This document shows, one piece after another, positions 1-5,519 of a stretch of DNA of 6,097 nt. This DNA comes from B8-G4 sp033720735 (GTDB lineage Bacteria > Bacteroidota > Bacteroidia > Chitinophagales > Saprospiraceae), in contig JAWWBX010000274.1 of NCBI GenBank assembly GCA_033720735.1, forward strand, positions 1 through 6,097, given 5' to 3'. A program made the position numbers and the translations under genes. Position 1 is the first letter of the stretch, and each line of letters starts with the position of its first letter. The notes under the pieces were generated by a model, which was not told the DNA's origin, ran no database searches, and saw only the letters and a list, made by a program, of their open reading frames with translations.

Positions 1-1751
1 ATCCGCACCTGGAAATGGCAGAGATCCATCGCCGGGTGTATTCAGCTGGCGGCCCGGCACTTTACTTCTCGCAGGTCAAAGGATCTCCTTTTCCGGCCGT
101 GTCGAATCTGTATGGCACGTTTGAACGGACTGAATACCTGTTCCGCGATACCCTGAACAAGGTCCAGCAGGTCGTTGCGCTCAAGGCAGACCCCTCGCTG
201 GCATTGAAGTCTCCGGTGCGCGGGATCAAGGCAGGGCTGACCGCGTTGACCGGCCTGCCGCGCCGACGGCGTGCCGCCGGGGGTGTCACCTTTGGCCGAA
301 CGACGATCGACAAACTGCCGCAAATCGTTTCGTGGCCGATGGACGGAGGTGCGTTTATCACGCTGCCGCAGGTGCTCACCATGTCTCCCGGCGATAAGAG
401 TATGATGCGCTCGAATCTGGGCATGTACCGCATCCAGCTGAGCGGCAACGACTACGCTCCCGGCGAGATCGGAATGCACTACCAGATCCACCGGGGGATC
501 GGCGTGCACCACGCACAGTACAACGCAAGTGACCAGCCATTCAAGGCATCGATCTTCGTAGGCGGCCCGCCATCCCATGCCTTTGCTGCCATCATGCCTT
601 TGCCTGAGGGGTTGAGTGAATTGACATTTGCAGGGATGCTTGCGGGACGTCGCTTTCGCTATGCATTCCATCAGGGCCACGTGCTTTCGCTCGATGCAGA
701 TTTCTGTATTACCGGCACCATTCTCAAGGATGTCAAAAAGCCGGAAGGCCCGTTTGGCGACCATCTGGGTTACTACAGCCTGGCGCACGATTTCCCGGTC
801 ATGCGTGTCGAGCAGGTGTACCACCGCAAGGATCCGATCTGGCATTTCACGGTGGTGGGCCGCCCGCCGCAGGAAGACACCAGTTTTGGTCACCTGATCC
901 ACGAGATCGTGGGGCCATTGCTCGGACAGGAGTTTCCTGGTTTGCATGAGGTCAACGCGGTCGATGCAGCTGGCGTGCATCCATTACTGCTGGCTATCGG
1001 CAGCGAACGGTATATGCCGTTTCGTGAACGCAGACCAGAGGAGATCCTGACCATTGCCAATCACCTGCTTGGCAAGGGTCAGACCTCGTTGGCCAAGTAT
1101 CTGATCATCTCGGCCAAAGGCGACGACGCGAGTGTCAGCACCCACGATATCGGGCGATTCTTGCATCATGTCCTCGAGCGCGTCGATCTGCGACGTGATC
1201 TGCACTTTCAAACCCAAACCACCATCGATACGCTCGACTACAGCGGTACGGGCTGGAATGCCGGATCCAAATTGGTGATCGCAGCCTGCGGACCGCCGCA
1301 GCGCACCTTGTCAACCGAGCTACCTGCAGACTTGCGCCTCCCGGAGGGATTTACCGCTCCCGGGATCTGGCGGCCCGGAGTTATGACGCTGGAGGGTCCG
1401 CGCTTCACGGATTATCCTGAGGCCATCACCGGGATGGACGCCCTCACCAATCAGCTCTCCCGGTACGATCTGAGCGGGATCCCGCTCATCGTGGTGTGTG
1501 ATGACAGTGCATTCTGCCAGGCAACCCTCAACAATTTCCTGTGGGTGACCTTCACGCGCTCAAATCCTTCCCACGACGTCTATGGGGTCGGTGCATTTAC
1601 AAAGTTCAAGCACTGGGGCTGTACCGGGCCAATGATCATTGATGCGCGTATCAAGCCGCATCATGCGCCCGTGCTGGAGACGGATCCGGAGGTGGATCGG
1701 CGCGTCGATGCCCTCATGCAACAGATCGACGTGCTGCGACCGTTTGCCTAG
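1..1751 (+). CDS. UbiD-family prenylated-FMN decarboxylase (5' partial)
   Basis: This is a non-oxidative (de)carboxylase of the UbiD family, which uses prenylated FMN made by a UbiX partner. Counting residues from the Met codon at 15, the family's hallmarks are visible: the N-terminal segment GGPALYF...VKGSPFP (12-27); SNLGMYRIQ (133-141), whose N134 and R139 match the prFMN/substrate Asn and Arg of Fdc1 by spacing; EGPFGDHLGYY (244-254), whose E244 and D249 complete the E(D)-R-E catalytic set; and C-terminal FTRSNPSHDVYG (513-524) and GCTGPMIIDA (535-544). The Met at 15 is probably not the start. The frame is open to the window edge, and the preceding PHLE fits the 'DPxLEI' segment that lies internally in homologues, so roughly 25-35 residues are missing. 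At about 600 residues it belongs to the long form, unlike the roughly 490 residues of E. coli UbiD. Likely roles are quinone-pathway or aromatic-acid decarboxylation, but the substrate cannot be read from sequence. No ubiX is in the window. The family call is very secure. Confidence 0.95.
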   Translation, partial: PHLEMAEIHRRVYSAGGPALYFSQVKGSPFPAVSNLYGTFERTEYLFRDTLNKVQQVVALKADPSLALKSPVRGIKAGLTALTGLPRRRRAAGGVTFGRTTIDKLPQIVSWPMDGGAFITLPQVLTMSPGDKSMMRSNLGMYRIQLSGNDYAPGEIGMHYQIHRGIGVHHAQYNASDQPFKASIFVGGPPSHAFAAIMPLPEGLSELTFAGMLAGRRFRYAFHQGHVLSLDADFCITGTILKDVKKPEGPFGDHLGYYSLAHDFPVMRVEQVYHRKDPIWHFTVVGRPPQEDTSFGHLIHEIVGPLLGQEFPGLHEVNAVDAAGVHPLLLAIGSERYMPFRERRPEEILTIANHLLGKGQTSLAKYLIISAKGDDASVSTHDIGRFLHHVLERVDLRRDLHFQTQTTIDTLDYSGTGWNAGSKLVIAACGPPQRTLSTELPADLRLPEGFTAPGIWRPGVMTLEGPRFTDYPEAITGMDALTNQLSRYDLSGIPLIVVCDDSAFCQATLNNFLWVTFTRSNPSHDVYGVGAFTKFKHWGCTGPMIIDARIKPHHAPVLETDPEVDRRVDALMQQIDVLRPFA

Positions 1752-1797
1752 CAAAACGCCTGTCACGAGAATCAGAACCTCATGGTTCATAACAAGT

Positions 1798-1827
1798 ATT
1801 TCGAATTTCGACAAAATTCGAAATGTC
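1798..1827. repeat. 28-bp hairpin repeat, copy 1
   Basis: The bases at 1800-1827 recur identically at 1890-1917. In this copy the inverted repeat extends outward to an 11-bp perfect stem, ATTTCGAATTT (1798-1808) and AAATTCGAAAT (1814-1824), around the loop CGACA. The element is AT-rich, lies about 50 bp past the ubiD stop, and is not followed by a T-run on either strand, so it is not a canonical intrinsic terminator. It contains two palindromic TTCGAA cores (1800-1805 and 1817-1822). It could be a protein-binding site or a dispersed extragenic palindrome; nothing here decides between them. Confidence 0.8.
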
Positions 1828-1889
1828 ATCAAATATCACCTGAGACAATAGCCTCTAACTGACTACTAATCAATCTTTTAAAAATTCAA

Positions 1890-1917
1890 TTCGAATTTCG
1901 ACAAAATTCGAAATGTC
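1890..1917. repeat. 28-bp hairpin repeat, copy 2
   Basis: This is an exact second copy of the unit at 1800-1827, 90 bp downstream in the same orientation. The perfect stem is 9 bp here: TTCGAATTT (1890-1898) with AAATTCGAA (1904-1912). Identity stops abruptly on both sides, and the flanks of the two copies are unrelated, so this is a discrete conserved unit and not the remnant of a long tandem duplication. A second, mutually exclusive pairing exists between CGACA (1899-1903) and TGTCG (1914-1918). No T-run follows. Confidence 0.8.
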
Positions 1918-1977
1918 GCCTCCGTATACTGGGATGCATCTGCTGTCTGTCCATACACTTGAACACGCGTAAAGCAC

Positions 1978-1994
1978 CGGCATCAGTAATGCCG
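1978..1994. terminator. Possible weak terminator hairpin between convergent genes
   Basis: A perfect 6-bp stem, CGGCAT (1978-1983) with ATGCCG (1989-1994), encloses the 5-nt loop CAGTA. It lies 33 bp beyond the stop of the minus-strand gene, where a terminator for that gene would be expected. No T-run follows on either strand, so it does not meet the usual rule for an intrinsic terminator. The call rests on position and stem only. Confidence 0.25.
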
Positions 1995-2026
1995 AATGAC
2001 ACCAGGATCGATAGATAAGTACCTTC

Positions 2027-2599
2027 TTACCGGTAGCTGAATTGCTTGAGGCGCTGCTGGATCTCGCGCTTGCTCATGTCCGCTGTCGACAACCGGATCG
2101 GCGACAGCATCTCCCCCAGGATCACGCCGATACCGGCACCCAGGAATCCCATGGCGATCGGCTCCACGATACGTGTTTCCGGCGCCTGTCCCAGCAATTC
2201 TATTGAGGGTTGACGAAGCTGTTTGTCACCAAGCTGGTCCGCAATGAAATAACACGCGACCCCGCCGATCACTCCACCGATGATCGACGAACGGATCTTC
2301 CGCTTGCGATTGTGGATTGTAATGTAGTCGACGTCATCAAACATGACTTCTTTTTGCATAAAATGCTGACGTCCGCGATCGTCCTGAATGGTCCCGGGCA
2401 GAATGATCATGGACGTGCGCTCGGTTTTATAGAGCAACGATTTCGGGAACACCTTCCCATTGGACTCCAACTCGACCTGGGTGATATTCTTGACGTCTTC
2501 CGGTTTGACCCGCACCTTGAGTGGCTCGGTTTGAGCAGTCGCGATTTGGGTACTCAGGGCAAGGATGAGGGCGATGACGAAGGGAGCAGAATGTTTCAT
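2027..2599 (-). CDS. Exported small protein with two glycine-rich hydrophobic segments, function unknown
   Basis: I do not recognise a named family. From the ATG at 2599 the product has 190 residues. Residues 1-22 form a standard signal peptide (Lys2, a hydrophobic core, then ATA before Gln23). Residues 25-100 look beta-rich and polar. They end in FDDVDYITIHNRKRKIR, a pattern I associate with small barrel-like domains seen ahead of glycine-rich tails in Bacteroidota envelope proteins. Two glycine-rich hydrophobic stretches follow, at about 104-123 (IIGGVIGGVACYFIA) and 147-164 (IAMGFLGAGIGVILGEML); they may be membrane helices of glycine-zipper type. The tail (about 170-190) is polar and charged. 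A TTG three codons upstream (2608) would add MRR; ATG is preferred because it gives a clean signal peptide, and neither start has a clear ribosome site. The gene is convergent with ubiD and divergent from the methyltransferase, so it probably forms its own transcript from the promoter at 2638-2666. An envelope location is inferred and the role is unknown. Confidence 0.8.
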   Translation of the reverse strand: MKHSAPFVIALILALSTQIATAQTEPLKVRVKPEDVKNITQVELESNGKVFPKSLLYKTERTSMIILPGTIQDDRGRQHFMQKEVMFDDVDYITIHNRKRKIRSSIIGGVIGGVACYFIADQLGDKQLRQPSIELLGQAPETRIVEPIAMGFLGAGIGVILGEMLSPIRLSTADMSKREIQQRLKQFSYR

Positions 2600-2637
2600 G
2601 CGACGCAAGTCTGAGTGATCAATGAAGCATGGTGCGT

Positions 2638-2666
2638 ATGTTAGGTAAAACGCAGATCCCTGTCAA
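2638..2666 (-). promoter_or_regulatory. Sigma-70-like promoter for the minus-strand exported protein
   Basis: On the minus strand a perfect -35 box TTGACA (2661-2666) is separated by exactly 17 bp from TAACAT (2638-2643), which matches TATAAT at 4 of 6 positions. Transcription would start near 2631, giving a leader of about 30 nt before the ATG at 2599. If the organism is a Bacteroidota member, its main sigma factor usually prefers a different consensus, which lowers certainty. No comparably good promoter is visible for the divergent plus-strand gene. Confidence 0.6.
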
Positions 2667-2669
2667 TTC

Positions 2670-2730
2670 GCACCATTCCGCTGAAAAAGAGTCTTTCGAA
2701 AGTTAGGGAAATTGTTTGATTGAATGGTGC
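2670..2730. repeat. 9-bp inverted repeat in the divergent promoter region
   Basis: GCACCATTC (2670-2678) and GAATGGTGC (2722-2730) are perfect reverse complements, 43 bp apart. The left arm sits 3 bp upstream of the -35 box of the minus-strand promoter. A further ATGGTGC lies at 2629-2635, near the predicted transcription start. A perfect 10-bp palindrome, CTTTCGAAAG (2693-2702), lies inside the loop. These could be operator half-sites controlling the divergent genes, but no regulator gene is nearby and chance cannot be excluded. Confidence 0.4.
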
Positions 2731-2783
2731 ATTCATTGTTGTTTGCAGTGTACATCAAATGATCGCAAAGCGCCTACTGTGAA

Positions 2784-4145
2784 ATGACAGGACCGGGAGA
2801 AGACAGCACGATCATGCCCGATGCCTTTGTCCGGCAGATGCAAGACCAGCTGGGGGATGCCTTGACCGACTTTCTCGAGGCCCTCAAACAGCCCGTCCCG
2901 GTCAGCGTGCTGCTCAACACCGCCAAACCGGGTGACCCCGCGTTTGCAGTCGACGGAGCCGTGCCATGGTGCGACCACGGCAGGTATCTTCACGAGCGCC
3001 CATCATTCACCCTCGACCCGTTGTTTCACGCCGGAGCCTACTATGTCATGGAAGCGTCATCGATGCTGCTCTGGTCGGTCATCAGCCAACTCAGCATGGA
3101 TCAGCGGCAGCTTCGTGTACTGGACCTGTGCGCGGCTCCTGGGGGCAAGAGCCTGGTTTCACTCACCGCACTGACCCCTGACAGCCTGCTGGTCGCCAAT
3201 GAGGTTTCGGCGAGACGCAATCGTGTCCTTCAATACAACCTGGCCAAATGGGGTCGGTCCAACGTGGTCACCACGCAGCTTGATCCAGCGCGCATTCAGG
3301 ACTCCGGTTTCTTCGACTGCGTCCTTGTCGACGCGCCGTGTTCGGGAGAAGGACTATTCCGGAAATCACCGGACGCCATCCAGCACTGGAGCCGGGATCA
3401 TGTCCGGCATTGCTCTGGCCGTCAGCAACGCATCCTGTCGGAAGCGGCACGGCTGTTACGGCCTGGCGGGATCCTCATCTATTCGACATGCACCTACAAT
3501 CCAGACGAGAATATCAGACAGATCGCATGGTTGCATCGGACCTTCGGCATGACGGCAATCCCACTTGATTTCCCTGTTGCCTGGGGTATTTCCGAGGTGG
3601 TGGGTGATGAGGTGGTGGGCTATCAGTGCTTTCCACATCGGGTACGTGGAGAGGGATTCTTTGTGTCGGCAGTGCGCAATGCGAAAGACGCACCACGTTT
3701 CCGGCCGGCGCGGGGCAAGCGCGTCCGGGCACCAGCGAGAGGCAGTGACTGGGAGCCATGGGTCGACATGGCAAACCAGACAGTCTTTCACCCTGTCCCG
3801 GGAGTCTGCCGCGCCATGTCAACCGCCGCGTTTGAGGTCGTGCAGGAAACGCACCTTTTCGCACGTTCGAAGGCGGGTACACTGCTTGGCCGGCAAAAGG
3901 GCAGCCACTTCATCCCCGATCACATGCTCGCACTGAGCACAAGTGTGCAAACAGAGGTGCCCCGCCTGGAACTGACACTGGAACAAGCTCTGTCGTACCT
4001 GCGCAGAGAGACCCCCGATGTAACCTGCGACACGCCCGGCTGGGCGCTGGCCTGCTATCAGGGGCGGGCACTCGGGTGGGTGAAGCAGACGCCAGGTGGT
4101 ATGAAAAACCAACTGCCGATGTCCCTGCGCATACGGATGGCGTAG
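2784..4145 (+). CDS. rsmF: RsmF-type 16S rRNA (cytosine-C5)-methyltransferase
   Basis: This cytoplasmic SAM-dependent NOL1/NOP2/Sun-family enzyme makes 5-methylcytosine in RNA. E. coli RsmF (YebU) modifies C1407 of 16S rRNA. Numbering from the ATG at 2784, visible motifs are HAGAYYVMEASSML (82-95); SAM-binding motif I DLCAAPGGK (114-122); motif IV DAPCSGEG (183-190) with the product-release Cys186; motif VI STCTYNPDEN (234-243) with the nucleophile Cys236; and PHRVRGEGFFVSAVR (284-298), which is typical of the RsmF branch. The C-terminal part (about 330-453) ends in GRALGWVKQTPGGMKNQLP, the PUA-like tail of RsmF that distinguishes it from RsmB. The length of 453 fits the family (479 in E. coli). 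The start is uncertain. ATG 2814 (MPDAFV..., residue 11) matches the usual start of homologues and has GGGAGA 13 nt upstream; ATG 2784 has no ribosome site. The esterase-like gene follows on the same strand after about 42 bp. The exact rRNA target in this organism is inferred. Confidence 0.92.
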   Translation: MTGPGEDSTIMPDAFVRQMQDQLGDALTDFLEALKQPVPVSVLLNTAKPGDPAFAVDGAVPWCDHGRYLHERPSFTLDPLFHAGAYYVMEASSMLLWSVISQLSMDQRQLRVLDLCAAPGGKSLVSLTALTPDSLLVANEVSARRNRVLQYNLAKWGRSNVVTTQLDPARIQDSGFFDCVLVDAPCSGEGLFRKSPDAIQHWSRDHVRHCSGRQQRILSEAARLLRPGGILIYSTCTYNPDENIRQIAWLHRTFGMTAIPLDFPVAWGISEVVGDEVVGYQCFPHRVRGEGFFVSAVRNAKDAPRFRPARGKRVRAPARGSDWEPWVDMANQTVFHPVPGVCRAMSTAAFEVVQETHLFARSKAGTLLGRQKGSHFIPDHMLALSTSVQTEVPRLELTLEQALSYLRRETPDVTCDTPGWALACYQGRALGWVKQTPGGMKNQLPMSLRIRMA

Positions 4146-4187
4146 GGATGATGCAACCTTGTCGGCCTTTGCCACTCATTAGACGTG

Positions 4188-5399
4188 ATGAAGACACTCG
4201 CTCTCTCCGGTTTGCTTGTTGGGTGGATCGCGCTGGCCGGCCAAACACTCGACGCCTCGCAGATGAGTTTTATTCGTGAGCACGTCGTGCAACTCGGGAC
4301 CGACCCAGCGGGCTCGGATGCTGACTGGGAACCTGTCATCTCAGCGATTGGGGACAAGCAATACGTCTGTCTCGGCGAATTCAATCACGGCAGCCGCGAA
4401 GTATTCATTGCCCGCAACCATTTGATACGCGCTTTGCATCAGCAGCTTGGCTTTGATCTGATCCTGTTCGAATCAGGTCTCGGCGAGGTCGGCGTCATCG
4501 AAAAGACCAAGGATACGCTGACCCGGTCTGCCCTTACCTCCGGTTTCTTCGGCGGATGGCGGACCTCGGAGTTTGCCGACCTGATAGACTATGCACGCCA
4601 GCACGACATCACTGTCGCCGGGTATGATGTGCAGCGTACCGGTCGGATCTTCAGCGACTATCTGGAACGCAAATCAGGCGAGCCGGGCTCCTTTGCAGCA
4701 CTGGAGCAGCGATTTGTCCAGGTGAAATCCCGACTCTCTAACTATCGTACGGAGTACCACGAAGTGGCGCCGGAAACAGAAGACCTGATTGCCCGGTACC
4801 GGGCCTGGCGTGATTCCCTTGATTGGCATGACCCTCTGGTCGAGCAAACGCTCACAAACCGGATCAGGTACCTGGCCTATATGCTCGACTTTGTGGAGAC
4901 CAAAGACTGGAATGCTCGCTGGGCAGCCAGGGACCAGGCCATGGCCGACAATGTGCAATGGCTCTTGCAGCAATATGGCCGGGAACGCAAAGCCATCATT
5001 GTAGGGCACAACTTTCACATTGCCCGTCGCAATGACCGGGAGGAAGTCATGGGTGAATTCCTCCGCCAACCCTTGGGACAGGACATGTTTGTCATCGGGG
5101 TATTTGCTGCCGGCGGCACGTTTCACAATAATGCAGGCAAGCCAGAACAGATGTCGCCAGCCGATACGACCATGCTCGACATCAAGCACGTGATCCATGC
5201 AGCCAGTGGTCCGCTCACCTTTCTGGCAATACCGGAGCAGGTAGTGCAGGGATCCGAATGGTTGTTCGAGCCCATTGCCGTCCACGACACCTTCATCGAT
5301 CTGTCGGGATCGGATCAAATGACCCTGTCGCAAGCATTTGATGCGCTCCTTTTACTGGATCGTGTTACGCCTCCGAAAAAGGAAGACACGAGACGTTAA
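4188..5399 (+). CDS. Erythromycin esterase family protein, predicted exported
   Basis: The 403-residue product belongs to the erythromycin-esterase family (EreA/EreB-like, usually about 400-420 residues), which includes macrolide-lactone hydrolases and many members of unknown function. Numbered from ATG 4188, the active-site pattern is complete: GEFNHGSRE (63-71) with E64 and H67, R76, E95 in LILFESG (91-97), and HNFHIAR (274-280) with H274 and H277. The spacings E-H +3, H-R +9 and H-E +28 equal those of EreB Glu43, His46, Arg55 and Glu74. RDQAMADNVQWLL (248-260) is another family signature. Unlike the cytosolic resistance enzymes, it begins with a Lys followed by a hydrophobic run (4-18) ending near LAGQ or LDAS, so a signal peptide is likely. 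A GTG directly upstream (4185) is an alternative start; neither has a clear ribosome site. It may be co-transcribed with rsmF. Macrolide hydrolysis cannot be assumed; the natural substrate is unknown. Confidence 0.9.
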   Translation: MKTLALSGLLVGWIALAGQTLDASQMSFIREHVVQLGTDPAGSDADWEPVISAIGDKQYVCLGEFNHGSREVFIARNHLIRALHQQLGFDLILFESGLGEVGVIEKTKDTLTRSALTSGFFGGWRTSEFADLIDYARQHDITVAGYDVQRTGRIFSDYLERKSGEPGSFAALEQRFVQVKSRLSNYRTEYHEVAPETEDLIARYRAWRDSLDWHDPLVEQTLTNRIRYLAYMLDFVETKDWNARWAARDQAMADNVQWLLQQYGRERKAIIVGHNFHIARRNDREEVMGEFLRQPLGQDMFVIGVFAAGGTFHNNAGKPEQMSPADTTMLDIKHVIHAASGPLTFLAIPEQVVQGSEWLFEPIAVHDTFIDLSGSDQMTLSQAFDALLLLDRVTPPKKEDTRR

Positions 5400-5421
5400 A
5401 CAACCATCATCAGACTTGCGG

Positions 5422-5452
5422 GCGTGATTCGCTGAATGGTGAATCGATACGC
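5422..5452 (+). terminator. Possible imperfect terminator hairpin after the esterase-like gene
   Basis: GCGTGATTC (5422-5430) can pair with GAATC (5441-5445) and ACGC (5449-5452), leaving a 3-nt bulge GAT and a 10-nt loop. It lies about 20 bp past the stop codon. The nearest T-run (TTTT, 5466-5469) is 13 nt further on, too far for a standard intrinsic terminator. The rest of the 5400-5519 spacer shows no promoter I can defend for the transporter gene. Confidence 0.2.
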
Positions 5453-5519
5453 ACGTCAAACAAAATTTTCCGATCTACCTAAAACGCTCTACTTTAGACG
5501 CTTTGAAAAACGAGCTCCT

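Noticed and set aside
42..980. 312-codon open frame on the minus strand inside ubiD
   Set aside because: Its product is Cys/His/Arg-rich without family resemblance, and it lies wholly antisense to a clear UbiD protein, so it is a shadow of GC-rich coding sequence.
1775..1788. GAACC/GGTTC hairpin after the ubiD stop as a terminator
   Set aside because: The stem is only 5 bp with a 4-nt loop and is not followed by a T-run.
1800..1917. The two 28-bp repeats as a CRISPR array
   Set aside because: There are only two repeats, the interval is 62 bp (too long for a spacer), and no cas gene is present.
1898..1930. Promoter with a -10 box TATACT (1925-1930) beside repeat copy 2
   Set aside because: The hexamer is close to consensus, but the only -35-like sequence (TCGACA, 1898-1903) is 21 bp away, and any transcript would run antisense into the minus-strand gene with no ORF to serve.
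2712..2770. Sigma-70-type promoter for rsmF on the plus strand
   Set aside because: TTG-containing hexamers are present, but the best pairing (TTGTTG 2736-2741 with AATGAT 2758-2763) has a 16-bp spacer and only a partial match, so I cannot defend it.
4674..5333. 219-codon open frame on the minus strand inside the esterase-like gene
   Set aside because: It is fully antisense to a gene whose active-site motifs are intact and shows no recognisable domain.
5466..5512. Promoter for the AGCS gene (TTTTCC ... TACTTTAG)
   Set aside because: It matches neither the sigma-70 consensus (3 of 6 in each box) nor the Bacteroidota TAnnTTTG box exactly, with no proper upstream TTG.
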